Notes: a model not told the origin generated them from the sequence alone. DNA of 64,000 nucleotides from Amblyomma americanum (GCF_052857255.1 NC_135507.1:77660350-77724349); one strand, 5' to 3'. Shown: positions 33,281 through 46,072, counted from the stretch's first letter. Made by a program: numbers and translations.

Positions 33281-34559
33281 ATACGATCTTTTTATCACCA
33301 CAAATATGTAACACAATTTATTATAAACAGGCCTGCTCATATAAATTTACTGCGCAGAAGTACTGCCTAGGAAGCCACCGCATTTTATTTCACAGGCAGT
33401 ATTGTAACTGCTACAATGACATCATTATAGTGAACTAGAATATATTACAGTGGCTCGGCCGGGAGGGTGCGTCTGCTTTTCCGGCAGCCCGTTACGCTCT
33501 GGAAAGCCACCAGCAGCGCTGCTGCTTGCATACTGCAGCACGGTGGCTCAACCCACTAGGCATCACAGAGTACGGATAGGCAATATCCTGGGCCGCATTA
33601 AAAGAGAGTAGAAGATAGAGCCTGGATGCCAAGAACACTCTGAGCAAGTTGTAGCTGGGGTTGCAGCATTTTATGCCTCAGCATACTTGCATTTTTTTAT
33701 GAAAGGCATAAGCCACGTTAGCACCGAAAGTCGTGAAAGTGCACAGCGTAAATTTTGCCAGTGCTAAGCACTGCTTAGTGCACTTTTAATAAACCAGACT
33801 TCAGGCATTTCTTTATTTCCTTGATTTTTTGGGCATACCATGTGTAGAGCACTGCCTTTAAATTGAACTGCACGTGAAAAGTTATGGTACAATCGGACAC
33901 CTGATTCGACAATAACGCAAAAACAGTTGGATTTACCCTCCATAATTACTTAGATGCTTTTACTCTAATGAATGTTTTTACTACATGCTGAGGCATCGCA
34001 CACAATAAAATATTGCCGTGCGGGGAAGAGTGATACTAGCACTGCTTTAGCAGAAAAGGTGCTGAATTGACCTGATGCCCCACATTTAGAAAGACAGTCT
34101 GCCTGCATCATCAGGCATAAATTTTAATATGCAGAACGTTCAGAATTTAGCTTTATAGACTTCTAAAAATATATCTGCACTGTGTGCTGTGTGAGGTCAG
34201 TGCACGTTAAAGAGCCCCAGGTGGTCGAAATTTCCGGAGCCCTTCACTACGGCATCCCACAAAGCCTGAGTCGCTTTGGAACAACTCGCATGAATCATAA
34301 ATCATAAGGCTCAAATAAAAGAAGAATATTTCCGCTAGTAAAACTAACCGTACAAACGAAAGAACTTTTAACTTCACAGTACTTCACAAAAAAAACCTGG
34401 CTGATTAAAAGCATACATGATGCCAAATAAACATGAGAGGCAGTACTCAAGCTTTCTCGGTTCCAGGTTATGGCAGTGAGTATGGTCGATGCTTAATCTC
34501 TGCGCTGTAAGGGTCATATATTTATAGCTTATACTCATATCTTATCGCTTCTGACAGTT
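33281..34559. other. AT-rich sequence with one SINE, no gene
   Basis: Apart from the SINE at 34180-34312, no coding frame or structured repeat was recognised. Confidence 0.4.
34180..34312 (+). mobile_element. SINE body copy
   Basis: GTCAGTGCACGTTAAAGAGC, CCCAGGTGGTCGAAATTTCC and GGAGCCCTTCACTACGGCAT are followed by a degenerate 3' end. The tRNA-like head is absent. Confidence 0.75.
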
Positions 34560-36720
34560 GGGTGATTCCATGAGAGATCAAAGTGCCTAAATATCTCGTT
34601 TTTAATTTTCTCAATTATCTTGCTTTTTATGTGCACATTATTCAGTAGGCCAACTGTGAATTTTGTTTTGTGAAAATGCTAATATTTGAGGAGAAAAAAA
34701 ATAAATGATATCAAGGCAGAGGCAGCATTTTCAAGCAGAGCTCAATTTCGCTAATTTGCCATGACGTAAGTATCTAGATATGAAAGCATGATGCATATAT
34801 TATTCGTGCTAAATGTACAGGTGAGATGGAATATGTCGGCTTATTTCTGCCATTTTGAGGAAGTTGTCGATTACTGGAAAAATTTTCGAAATCTACACAA
34901 ATCTCAATCGACGATACTTTAATTTTTTTCTCCCCAAATATATTACAAATATTCTTCAAATTTGCACAATTATTAACAATTGAGGTGCTAAAAAGTATAC
35001 AGGCTTTTATTGTTACACATTATTGGGAAGTGTAAGAAGTATTGCCTTAAATCTGGCATTTTTGAATACAGTAGTGTTTTTTAAAAATCAAAGGAAAAAC
35101 ACCTCACCTCTAATTTTTCTTAAACCTTATGAAACAAGCCTCTAGAAGGAGGAAAAAAAATGTACGAAGGAACGTGTTGCATTACTTCCTTTCCAGCAAT
35201 GTTATCCAAGCTCAAATTTCTAGTTTTTTAGCATCACCCAGAGTGCCTAAATGAGGGGGCGGAAGCAGCAAATGCTCTTCACTGCTCTTAATATTTTTTG
35301 GATTAACACCGATCTGTAACATAAACAGAAATCAGTAGCACCACTATCGCTGAGTGCAGGTAAACAAAAGTTCTCAATGTAATTTTCTTACACAGTGCAT
35401 CTATAAGGTTGTCTTTGATTTAAAAAAGCCAACTACATAGCAGAAATTAACATGGAAGACAAAAACCGCATCATTTCAAAGTCAGTGTTTAAAAAAAAAC
35501 ATCCCAAAATGTGCTTGCCGAGGTGATTTACAAATCCATATTCTGTAATATAGCTTTTACCATAGGCGTTTTGGAGGCTCTTTGATAAGCAAAAGCCTAA
35601 AAAAAATTGTACACAGGTTGAAGGAATGCCTACTGCACCATAGCTATCACCAATATAGGATATACCAGCATAACCAATCCAAATAAATTAACAGCGGCTA
35701 AAAAAGAAACCAAAATATTTTTTACATCAAACGCGAATTAGAAAAGAAAATTAGCCACAGTATGCCTGCAGTGGAACGACAAAGCGAGGGCCTGGGGACA
35801 CACACAGCTTCATACGTGCAGTGTGCAGCAATAAAATTACATACAAAACTTTCCTTTAGGTGCATTCCTATGGGCCGCACTCCAAGTTGTTACCTGCACC
35901 CAGCCATAACGGCACTACCGAATCTTTCTTACATCAAATATCAGTGTTTGTCCTGAAAAAGTGTTAGGTATGCTCTCTCTTGATGAAAAAGGTCTCAGTG
36001 TTGGGATCTGGAAAAAAATTTAGAGCAGCGGAGGGCGTGTTTACAGCTTCCGTTCTCTTATTTAGGCGCTCCTGCTGACGCTAAAAAAACTTAAGTTTGA
36101 GCTTGGATAACTTTGTTGGAAACAAAATAATGCGACATGTTCTTTCATACATATTTTTCACCTCCTTCTCGAGACTTGTTTCCAGAGTTTCAAGAAAAAT
36201 TGGAGATGCGATTTTTGTTGAAAACTTTTTTGAAAAACACTAGTATGTTCAAAAATGCCAAATTTAGGGCAATATTTCTCGCACTTCCCTATATTATATA
36301 ACAATGAATGTCGGTAGAGCCTTTGAGCATCTCAAAATTTTTCATTTGTACAAATTTGAAGGGAACGTGCTTAAATTTGCGGAGAAAAAGTATCTTGAAA
36401 ATAGTCTCGTTTTCGAAATTTTTTCCAGCAAACAATTTCCTCGAAATTGCGGTAATAAGCCTGTCATATTCCTTCTCACCTGTACATTTAGCACGAGAAA
36501 TATATTCATCATGGCTTTCACATTTAGATTCTTACGTCATGCAAATTTGCGAAAATGACCTGTGCTTGAAAACGCTGCCTCTGCCACGGCGTCGTTTATA
36601 AATTTTTTCTTCTGAAATATTAGCAATTTCACAAAAACAACATTCACTGTTGGCCTACTGAATAAAAAAAAATTTAAAATATGAAATATTTAGGCAGTTT
36701 GATCTCGCGTGGAGTCACCC
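34560..36720. mobile_element. Long-inverted-repeat element 2 (2.16 kb)
   Basis: Left arm about 34560-35260 and right arm about 36030-36720 are inverted copies over roughly 700 bp. Ends are GGGTGATTCCATGAGAGATC (left) and, reverse-complemented, GGGTGACTCCACGCGAGATC (right). Inner landmarks also pair: ATTCAGTAGGCCAAC near 34650 with GTTGGCCTACTGAAT near 36650, and GCTAAATGTACAGGTGAGA near 34808 with its complement near 36476. The spacer lacks a transposase frame. Its end motif GGGTSAYTCCA is shared with element 1. Confidence 0.75.
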
Positions 36721-36858
36721 AGCTTCGTCTTGATAACTGCAGTAAAGACGGGACGAGAAATATTCATTTTTTCACACAGCGCAACAAGAACGGGACACGA
36801 GACGAAAGACGAACACAAGCGCTGACTATTCACTGGTTTTTATCGAAGAACAAAAGGC

Positions 36859-36960
<102 letters not shown>

Positions 36961-37055
36961 TATCCGAGAAGGAATTAAGTTGTCTGACCTCCCACGTGCC
37001 TTCCAGATAACTTTTGTTGTCTCGATAAGTCTTTCATTGTCTGTATATATACGCA

Positions 37056-37298
37056 TTTCATGGTTTGGTTTATGGGGGTTTAACCTCCCAAAGCGAATCA
37101 GGCTATGAGAGACGCCGTAGTGAAGGCCTCCGGAAATTTCGACCACCTGAGGTTCTTTAACGTGCACTGACCTCGCACAGTACACGGGCCTCTAGAATTT
37201 CACCTCCACCGAAATTCGAACGCTGCGGCCGGGATCGAACCCGCGTCTTTCGGGCCAGCAGCCGAGCGCCACAACCACTCAACCACCGCGCGCGGCTT
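37056..37298 (-). mobile_element. tRNA-derived SINE, full-length reference copy
   Basis: Minus strand order: tRNA-like head with GTGGTTGAGTGG (A box) and GGGTTCGATCCCGGC (B box), body GTGCACGTTAAAGAACCTCA, GGTGGTCGAAATTTCCGGAG, CTACGGCGTCTCTCATAGCC, and 3' end GGTTAAACCCCCATAAACC. Possible target-site duplication is TATACGCATTT left and TATATGCATTT right. RNA polymerase III promoter boxes are intact by eye. Most SINE fragments in this window match this copy. Confidence 0.85.
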
Positions 37299-37386
37299 TA
37301 TATGCATTTGTTTCAATAAAAAAACAGTTGATCGCCAGCGCTTGTTTGTGTTTGTCTTTAGTCTCGTGTCCCGTTCTTGTTGCGCT

Positions 37387-39250
37387 GAGAGCAAAAATGA
37401 TGAATACTTACCAACTCGCCCAAATTTCCGCCCTGAACGGGACGAGAAAGACGGAGGCGCTCGTGTTGACCATCTTAAGCGCTGTTTTCAAGACGAACTC
37501 AGGTCAGCAAGCCCAACTTTCTTCGCTTGTGCATGCACTGCTTGATGACTAACATGTATCGACGCAAACTCAAGATGGAAGCAACTCTCCACTCTTCTCG
37601 CGTGCTCGATCCGCCCTCGCTGGTGGCCTCACGAAGTCGCACACGCCAAGTCGTTGATACCCAAATCCGTCTTCGTAGCAAGCATCCTGAACTGAACACG
37701 TTCGCCACAGAGGGAACAGCGGAAAAAGACACGATAGGACTCGAAGCAGCTACAGGCAGCAGACAAACGTCCGTGCAAACGCCGAATTCTGCCTGACATG
37801 AAGGAAAATTGCGCCCAACATCCTAACGTACCGCGGCCATGCTGGCCATGCCGCCGGCAAAGATTGCCTGCGGCTTTGGCTTCCAATGCCGCCAAAATCC
37901 AGCTTCTTCGGTCACGTGACGAAAATTCTTTTATTTCCTTCCTTTTTTTTCTAGCAGTGCCCGCAGCTGTCCGCGCGCACGTGGCGAAAGAAAAAAAGAG
38001 GAGAAGGAAACGCGGTTCGGGCCGGCATGCCGGGTTGTTTTCAAGGTCACGTCGGCACGGCGGCGCTCCCTCCCCGCAGTCTTTGCACAGGGGCAGAAAG
38101 GAATGGCGCCAAATATGCCTCCTTTTTTTGTGTGTGTGATTTAGGAAATTCCGCCAGCAACTGAGCACAGGCCTGTGGCTGCCTTGGCGTCAGATGCATG
38201 AGTTTTTTTTTTTTGCCGCGACGGCTAGCTTTTTTAAATTGTCCCTAATTCGAGTCGTCCATATTAACGGGGGTCGTGTTAACGAGGCACGACTTGTTTA
38301 ATTCACATGTTTCGGCTGAATTGTATTTTTCAGGTAAACGCAGCATTAGTCAAACCACGTGGCTGGTTAAACCACGCTTACGTGTTTAGAAGAGACGGAG
38401 CTTCGTTTTTTTTTTTTTTTTGGGGGGGGGGTCTTAAGGGTCAGTGTGCGTGTGCTGTGTGTGTGCCTGAAAAAGTAAAAAACACTTGCTTACAAGCCCT
38501 CTTCAAACCCAAATAATGGCACCGAGGTTGTCCGAAAGAAAAGGTCGCACTTCCGCTGCGCAACGACCACAGTGCAAGAATAGGGAGTCCGCGTTTGTTT
38601 TGCGACACAGGCGGTGGCATAGTCCCGAGAGAATTTTCAGCCCGAGGCGCACGCGACTAAGCATGTGGATGCGTCTCAAGCAGAGCTGTCCAATTGGTCC
38701 GAGCACTAAACGCCAAAGAGAGAGAAAAAGTAGCCGAAATGTAGGCAAATGTGAAAATGACATGTATCACGAAAATAGCCCAAAATATTTTTTTTAATGA
38801 GCACAGCAAAATAATCACTAACAGGAGGGCTCTCCCATAACTGGTTCCTAGAGCTTCTAGCGGTCATTTTCTATTTCCGTTTTCTTCTGAAAATCGCAGT
38901 GTCCATCATTCTCCTCATTTCGGTGCTGAAAGCGGACCGTTTCGGTCCTAGCGCTTCGACGCTGCGATGGGCTTACCTCCTCTATTAATTAATCACTTTT
39001 CCTCCGAATCCTACCTTTCTTTCCTTCAAACTTTGCCTCTGCATGTGTCACGGTGCGCTGCTTTTGTTGTTTTTGAACAATTGAAGGACGCTGGTGGCTC
39101 AGTACTACTTCTAGGAAAGCGCCGGCTTGATGTCATATGAGCAATCATAGTGAAAGAAAATATCAGCGACAATTTCATTCTTATTGCAAAACGCATGCAT
39201 ACTCCCCTCCCCCCCCCCCCCGCCCTCGAAACACATATGTACCGAACATA
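37387..39250. other. Unassigned sequence
   Basis: No supported gene. Opposed open frames at 37527-38168 (up to 179 codons) are compositionally biased and have no motif. T-runs occur at 38203-38214 and 38407-38422. A segment at 38240-38300 (ATATTAACGGGGGTCG, TTAACGAGG) vaguely resembles a Tigger/pogo terminal repeat. Confidence 0.35.
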
Positions 39251-39466
39251 CAGTCGGGCACAAAAGTCTGGAGACCACGTGTTCCTGAAACGATGCTGAT
39301 AGTTTTATTATTAGCCAGCGTCTGGAGACCGCACTTATTTTGTGGAGATGAAAGAACAAAATTTTGACATTCACCTACACAAGTGTGGTCTCCAGCCGCC
39401 GGCTAATAGCAGAGCTATTGGCTTCGTTTGAGGCACATGTGGTCTCCAGACTTTTGTCCCCGACTT
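39251..39466. mobile_element. Tc1/mariner-type MITE (216 bp)
   Basis: Flanked by TA on both sides. Terminal inverted repeats are CAGTCGGGCACAAAAGTCTG (left) and AAGTCGGGGACAAAAGTCTG (right, reverse complement), extending into GAGACCAC. Internal inverted arms contain GTCTGGAGACCGCAC and GTGTGGTCTCCAG. A diverged relative is at 57649-57870. Confidence 0.75.
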
Positions 39467-40346
39467 TACATCCACAAAAGGAACATGGACCAGAAAACGA
39501 GAAACACAGGTAAAACGCAATTACAACAACTGCAATTCAATTGCAGTGCCATAGGGGGCCCGAGGTTCTAAAGCAAATAACGCAACGCTTATATGCAGTG
39601 ATCACGTGGGGGAGTGAGACTGCGTGGCAGCTAGCTAGCTTCTAATTCCTTTCTAACTAGCACGAGTCTAACTTAAGTTACTTTTTCAGTTTATTTCGCA
39701 TATTAGCCTGCCATAAGCTTGAATAATCTAACATGGCTTAGGCTATCTCCCACCGTTCTGTGTTTTGTGACAAAAGTAGAAAATAGATTTATTTGGTGTA
39801 GTTGCGATCATTTCAGTAAATGAAGTTCGGTTGGATATTCGAATTCAATGATATATATCTGATTCGATAAAACGATGTCCAAGGTTTACTTCGGAATTTA
39901 CTGGTGCCGCAAAGCCATGGCCGGAACTGGCTTTTAACGCTCCACCACGAGAAAACTACTGCGCTATCTGCGCTATTAACAGCTTCAGCTTTGCACCATT
40001 AACCTACGATGTTCACAGCGTGCTCCGGCCAATAAAGATAGCAGCGTCAGAGAAATGGCCTAAATTATGCCATTTTCGGACATTATTCTATATAGCTGCG
40101 TAATAAAAGTAGGCGTAGAAAAGAGCTCATCATTTATAAGTACCCTGAAATATATTATTTAAAATAGTACTACGTGACGGTCTGGTTCATCGTTGCTAAA
40201 AAAGGTTTGTGATTTATTTTTATGTGAAACTATTATTGCCCAGAACATTGCAGAGAGCGCCTGGAAGCTGGTTGCGTGCGCCGAAGTTTGGAGAGGTGCT
40301 GCTGCGTGAAAATTGATTCCATGCTATTTGATGGCTTGTGCTTCAG
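39467..40346. other. Unassigned sequence
   Basis: No gene, RNA or repeat recognised. It includes the upstream flank of the open frame at 40347. Confidence 0.35.
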
Positions 40347-40706
40347 CTGCAAGAATGCATGTTGGGATTCGAAAACTGGTGTTTAAAACTCTGTTTTAAA
40401 TACATAGACATCCGCCCGAAATTTTACGCAGTTAAAAAGCGCACCCGCGGGCTTGCACGTTATAACACTGTCATTACTGGAAACGGTCTGTGCGTGTTTG
40501 AACGTGATATAATGGTGTCTAGGGAGCCCGTCTCGATTCCGGCTGCCTTGCTTCAAACGATTGCAGCAATATTAGGCGTGACGAACCACAAAGCGTTCTC
40601 AGAGTGGACGCTTGACGCAGCTGTGCTAAAAAAATTACGTGGCTGTTCTAACCAGCTGCATGCCATTGTGCAGAACCTGAAAGCATGCATAGCGGATACT
40701 GTATGA
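40347..40706 (+). CDS. Possible terminal exon of an unrecognised gene
   Basis: An open frame of about 119 codons follows an acceptor-like TTGTGCTTCAG and ends with TGA at 40704-40706. Composition is protein-like, with no internal repeats and stretches such as YNTVITGNGLCVFERDI and AALLQTIAAILGVTN, but I do not recognise the family. No upstream exon was found and no ATG lies before residue 5 of this frame. The left TTAA of the piggyBac element lies 31 bp beyond the stop, so the transposon sits where a 3' untranslated region would be, in antisense. It may be a chance frame or an old transposon remnant. Confidence 0.3.
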   Translation: MQECMLGFENWCLKLCFKYIDIRPKFYAVKKRTRGLARYNTVITGNGLCVFERDIMVSREPVSIPAALLQTIAAILGVTNHKAFSEWTLDAAVLKKLRGCSNQLHAIVQNLKACIADTV

Positions 40707-40741
40707 CTGGTAAAGGTGTCCAGACTGCCGCGTCATTTAAC

Positions 40742-42938
40742 CCTTTCGCTGCCGGGTTTTTGCTCACCACTGCATACTCCCTGCCGGGTTTTTTTGTTGC
40801 ATACTACTTTCGTGGAAATTTTATGCAGCAAGGCATTAGGATGCTCTGAAGGTCATGGAAACATTTTATTCATGATTAACATATAGATATTAGTTGTACC
40901 GAATACAAGAAATTGGCACTTGACTAATTAGCAAAATGAGTATCTGCTAATTAGGCTGTCCATGTGTTTAGAAAACTTTTTTGGTGTGGTATTCTTCAAA
41001 ACAAGGTACCACACAAAGCGGCACCTCGCAGCTGGAACACAGATAGCGAGACTCTCTTCGCTGCTTTGGTCGATGCTGCGTGTTAGCACAGACGCAGCAG
41101 GCTCGTGTTGGGTTCTGCTTCGCGGTAGTCGGGGGTATTAGAGATAGGAAGTGGCGCGCTGTCAACCGTGTTGGATCTTCACCCTTCGAAGGGCGTCCTC
41201 CCTTTGACTTCGATTGTCCCTCATGGCACTTCTCGATTAGCTGACGGACAAGTGGAAGTCGAAAGTCTGCCATGCTTCTTTTTTTGCCAGATGCTGTGAT
41301 TTGCAGTAAATGGCTGTTTAGAATGGTAATGTCCAAGAGGTGAAAGAAGTACTTCTTGTACCACTTCATGGACTTCCTTGTGACAGTACCGGTCACGGTC
41401 ACAACCATATCGACCTTGTCCACAGCACCCATGCATAAGTTGTACTTGGACACGCACAGGGGAATCTTTCTGCTCTCGCCCGTTTTCTTGTCCACTTTCC
41501 CGGACTCTACCATGCCACCCTTATGCTTCGTTGTCAGCATGAGCACCTCACGTTTGTCTTTCCAGCGGACGAAGAGAAGCTGATCGTTGCACATCTCGCT
41601 GGATTCCCCTTCTTCCAGTCTTTTCTCCTCACGTGGGATACCCTTGCTGTTCCTCCGGACTGTACCGCAAGCATTAGTCATTTTTTCAAGAAGGTAGGTG
41701 AAGAGGGGGGGACTGGTGTACCAGTTGTCCACCCAGAGAACGTGACCCTTGCCCAGGTACTTGTCCAGTAACATGAGGACAACTGATGCTCCATATCCCA
41801 TCTCAGAGTCGTGGATCTCAGTAGAGGATCCGGTGTACAACAAAATGTCTAGCACTAAGCCTGTTTTCACATCACAGAGCACGAATGATTTCAGGCCGAA
41901 CCTGCTTCGTTTGGATGAGATATATTGTTTGAACGCCAATCGGCCTTTGAAAAGGAGCAGGCTTTCGTCAATACAAAGATCTTGATATGGTGATAGCACC
42001 CCTTGAAAGTTTTTCCGAAGCGTCAGGAGAACAGAGCGCACTTTGTGCAGCCTGTCACTACGGATCTGATCTTCATTATTGGAAAAATGAAGAAACCTCA
42101 AAATGAGCAGGAAGCGGTTGCGACTCATCTACTTCGAGAATGAAGGTGTGCTCAAGAGGGGATCCGTGGACGAATACTGGGCAATAGTACCTTTTCTTGT
42201 ATGAGCCATGAGCATTACGACAGCAAGAAATACACAAAACTCACGCGAAGTCATATCTTTCCACTGGTGTATGCGGGATCCGGCCGTCGGTGTGAGTGCG
42301 GCATGTACTTGGCGTTGGAAAATGTTAGTTTGATCCACAATTCCTTCCACAATGTCCGGCGTAAACAAACTTTCAAAAATCTCGAGCTCACTGGATGCTG
42401 CTGTGATGCCATTGCAGATTCCTAAAGAAGATGGGTCGAACGCATGGTCCTGAGGCTTGAACTCCTTCTTCTTCCAGGAGAAATCCCGCTCGTCGCATTT
42501 CCTCTTCTTACGCGGATTTCTTTGTGGAAGGGGCTCTTCATCGCTGTCATCACTCGACAAGGCACTTAGACGGGCTGCTTCCTCACTGTCACTGTCATCG
42601 GAGTCCGAATTCATGAGCAATTCTTGAATTTCTTCGTCCGTCAAACCGCGGACTCACGACGCACGCTGCCTTGCCATGGCTGTTCTGCCGAGGCGATTAA
42701 AAAGCGATGCGAATGATGGAACATGCGCTCCACCTATTGGAAAGTCATCCTACAAGTTCTGTGTTATTTATGAGGCCTCTCCATAGATGACGTTACATGC
42801 TTGCATTATTTTGTTTTGCACGAGTATTATCGGGAGCAGCAGGGAGCGAGTTAAAAAGCCAAAACGAGTATACTCGTGAGAAGCAGGGAGTGCATATGTG
42901 TGGTCGCCCGAGTTGTCTCGGGAGAGGCAGTGAAAGGG
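40742..42938 (-). mobile_element. piggyBac element, nearly intact
   Basis: TTAA target duplications are at 40738-40741 and 42939-42942. The terminal repeats read inward as CCCTTTCGCTGCCGGG (left) and CCCTTTCACTGCC (right, reverse complement), matching the CCCTTT start of piggyBac ends. Between them is one transposase gene on the minus strand, broken by a single TAG. Short length, exact borders and near-intact coding point to a recent insertion. Confidence 0.9.
40968..42644 (-). pseudogene. piggyBac transposase with one in-frame stop
   Basis: The gene reads from 42644 to 40968. The first 171 codons end at a TAG (42131-42129), and the next codon is ATG in the same frame, giving 386 more. The two parts make one 558-residue frame, a usual length for piggyBac. 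The N-terminus is acidic (NSDSDDSDSEEAARL). After the stop: MSRNRFLLILRFLHF, then D54 in CIDESLLLFKGR, D134 in VLWVDNWYTS, and D237/D240 in MGAVDKVDM (numbered from the second ATG), which are the expected catalytic Asp positions. The C-terminus holds a cysteine-rich domain (CCVCANTQ, CSSCEVPLC). It would cut and paste DNA at TTAA. The nonsense codon makes the reading frame non-functional unless it is read through or is a sequencing error. Confidence 0.9.
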
Positions 42939-42942
42939 TTAA

Positions 42943-45900
42943 AACACTCAAACGGACATCTTTGTTTTTCACATTTTAATTTGAAGCCTTTTCGTTAAAG
43001 TTGAGGTTTTTGATCGATGTGTGGCAAGATTTGTTTCCAGGTCTGGACATAACCTTAGATTGCCTGTCAGTGCTGTGCAGCTCCCTCATTCATATTCTTC
43101 TAGCGATTTCATGCCTGTGGTCCTGACCGGCGGTCATGCAACTATTTTGCGATTCCGGGCCAGTTGATAATAACTTTTATTCTCATCTAGTTTTGCTCCG
43201 AACCTTCTGTGCTCAGTGCTTATACTGGCGATACAGCATGGTCAATTCTTCCCTAGGCCCTGAGTTATGTACTCAGCAAATTGGAGGCTACTCAATGTCA
43301 CGATTGAACTCTATCGCCTGCTCTGACACGAATCCTTCGCTCTGAAGGCATCTCACAAACGCGATGGACAGCAACGAAAAGAATTGCGTCGCGTCGATGT
43401 ACTTTTAATTCGTATTCACCACTTCTATTAAGATAAACAGTTTCTGCAACGAGGGCCAGCACTGTTGAACTACGTTTTGATACGCTTGAACAGCGACTCA
43501 GTGTGTCGGGGACTCTCTCGTGATGTAGTTCCTTGTAAAGTGGTTTTCACTGACATCAGCTTGGACGAGATTATGAAAAGCAAGAAAATATGCTTCAATA
43601 TTAGTAGAAATAACCGTTACAAGACTACAGATGTTAACAAGACGGAAGGCAGTCAATTACATGCAAAAAAGTGCCTCATTTTGTTTTTCTAAGAATCCAT
43701 GACGTCGCGGGAGTCATTTTTGGTCGCACAGGCTACCTTCCGCTGCGTACGCGGAAAAAGGTTGGCGACAAGCGCATTACAGAAAACGTATTGCCTTTCA
43801 CCGCCGTAATCTAGCCCCAGAGGTGGCGGCCGCTAGGACGTTGGTGAAAACTGTATTGTGAAGGCTACTACGGATATAGGAACTTGAAGCTATTGAAACA
43901 TGCAGCGAGACACAGGACAAAGCCACTAAGCAGGTACTAACTCGTCTGTTACCCCCCAGAGAGGAGTACTGTGTGAAAAGATCGGGAGAGGAGCTTCCAT
44001 AAAAGCAGCACATTTCAAAAGGACTGCATTCCAAGTGGATTTCAAGTCAGCATGTCAGCAATAGGGGCGGTGTTTTTCAGAGGCAAGGAAGGTTGCGCTT
44101 CTCATTCATGATTTTTCTCTTCTCCTAAACTCTTTCTTTATCATTTCCTTCTGCTATACACGTTTCCACGTACCGCCATATTGCTGGCTGGACTGCTTCT
44201 TGTACCTGGCGCTAAAATTCATAGCGCCTGCGCTTTAACTTCCGGCGCTCTAACTTCCTCCATTCACCCCTCTGCACCTGTAGCCCGAACAATGAACAAC
44301 CCACACACCACGGAACGGCGACGAAGGCGTTTTCCTCTCCCTGCCAAGCCACTGCTGCAGACAGCGCGCGACCATCCGGAGTTTTACTTCTCAAGAAGGA
44401 TGTGAGTGTGTCGTTTGGGTTCGAGACCTTTTAGCTGGATAACAAGCTTTCCGGAAATGATGACTTACTGGTATCCACAAGTGGTCAGTTGACAACTTGC
44501 AGAATATATACTAGCACCCTCTGCAATATAGCACATATTTTTCAAACGAAAACCCTTGTTCACATTTACGCATTCTTCTACGAAAAGGAAGAGGGACGAT
44601 GCTTTTTTATCTGTATGAGAGGTGAGTTGTTGAAAGGACACAATGAGTAGCCAAACGTTCCAGTGAATTCAAAATTTCCACTGACTCTATAGGGCGACAA
44701 GTTCCGTTCCTGTACCAGCACTAGTCTCTAGCTTATCAATAAATACTCGCTCTCTCTTCTTTTGTGTGCAAAGCATGGCTACGAACGCGAGGAGCGGGTC
44801 GAAACAGGCACAACGGTGGAACAGAGTACCCTTCGGCAACTGCCCTTTTCACATGTAAGCGAACCGCTCGCGAATCCCGCCGCCGCGGGGCATAACCCTC
44901 TCTCAAGTGGCGAGGGAAGCTCCAGCGGCTCGAGCGGCGAGGTTCGGGCAAGTTGGAAATTTTCGCGGCGGCGACGCGGCAGCACCGCATCTCAACCATT
45001 GACGGCTCGGCTTTGCCACGTGACCAGTAAAGGCATCGTGCAAGCAAGCATGCGCATAGACCAGTGTTCGTGTTTGTACGCCGCACGTACAAAATTTTGT
45101 TTAAAAAAGAAATTATATAGAGTGGTGTTGAATGCTTAAAACGCAAGATTTACATTTATTCAAATAAGAAATTGTGCTGATATATTACGCTTTTTTGTGT
45201 TTGCAGGGCACCAAAACCGGTTGCAAGCGCATATATTTTGCCAGCAACATTGGTTTTCGCAGCGGTTGTACAGCAGTTATACTTCTAGTTCACTGTAGTT
45301 GTGCAGTGGTCGGAATTCTAGCCACTGTAGCGGTGGGAAACGCGCAGTGGCGACGAATGTGAACCGAAAGCTCGCGAAACGCTTCGCAGCGTCGCGCCGC
45401 TGTTCGCTCTATCCGCCGAATCGCTTGCATGTGAACCACCCTTTACACTCGATCTCGAAAGTTGGTGGTAACCTGTGGGGCTTCAGGTTGACTGAGATTA
45501 AGGGCCGTCGCTCTCTCTCCTTTTATAACAAGAATAAAATGGAAGGCGATTGGCTCACATTCTCTCTGTTGGCAGAGCAGGAATTTAAAAGGCTGTATTC
45601 ACGTGAAGAAGAACTTCCAGTTTCAACTTTCAAAATTGCAGAAAAACTGACTTAAACGAAGTTGCTTTCCGAAAGACACCCTCCTTCACAGACTGGTTTT
45701 CACTTCCTGCTCTACCCAGAACCGGGGTAGTGTGAAGAGAGATGAGTTAGTCACCCTCCATTGTAACTTTTCAGATATGGAGAGGGGTATTCACCTTAAT
45801 CTGTGCAAACCTGAACTCCAGACGGTTTCCATCAGTTTTGGAAAAGGGGAAAACGCCGCCTCGACGAGAGGCGGGACCGGTCTGGCCGGGCCGGCGGAAG

Positions 45901-46029
45901 CTGACGCGCTCGCAGCGAAACCGAAACACACTCCAAGTTGCCGCTCGTGTGGTCGAGATGCGCCGAACCCGCCGAACGCGTCGGCGGTCAAGCGCCGTTG
46001 GAGTGTAGAGGGTCTCGCTGTGGCCGACG
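42943..46029. other. Unassigned sequence between piggyBac and the BEN gene
   Basis: Open frames are short, overlapping and without motifs, including the opposed pair at 44736-45146. A GC-rich part (44830-45020) contains CCACGTGACC. No RNA gene or terminal repeats were identified. Confidence 0.35.
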
Positions 46030-46072
46030 TGACGTCACCGTGCCGCGAGCGCGCGTTACGTCGGAGTATAAA
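46030..46072 (+). promoter_or_regulatory. Promoter-like CRE plus TATA box
   Basis: The palindrome TGACGTCA (46030-46037) is followed 29 bp later by TATAAA (46067-46072) in a CpG-rich context starting about 45845. Spacing and order are promoter-like on the plus strand. No confirmed gene follows: the next frame (46154-46537, 127 codons) runs through a repeat but ends with an AATAAA overlapping its TAA. It is convergent with the BEN gene. Confidence 0.4.

Noticed and set aside
37629..38168. 179-codon minus-strand open frame opposed to a plus-strand one
   Set aside because: Arg/Cys-biased composition, no motif, and an equally long frame on the other strand; treated as chance.
38240..38300. Tigger/pogo terminal repeat
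   Set aside because: Only a loose resemblance to such an end, with no opposing repeat and no transposase nearby.
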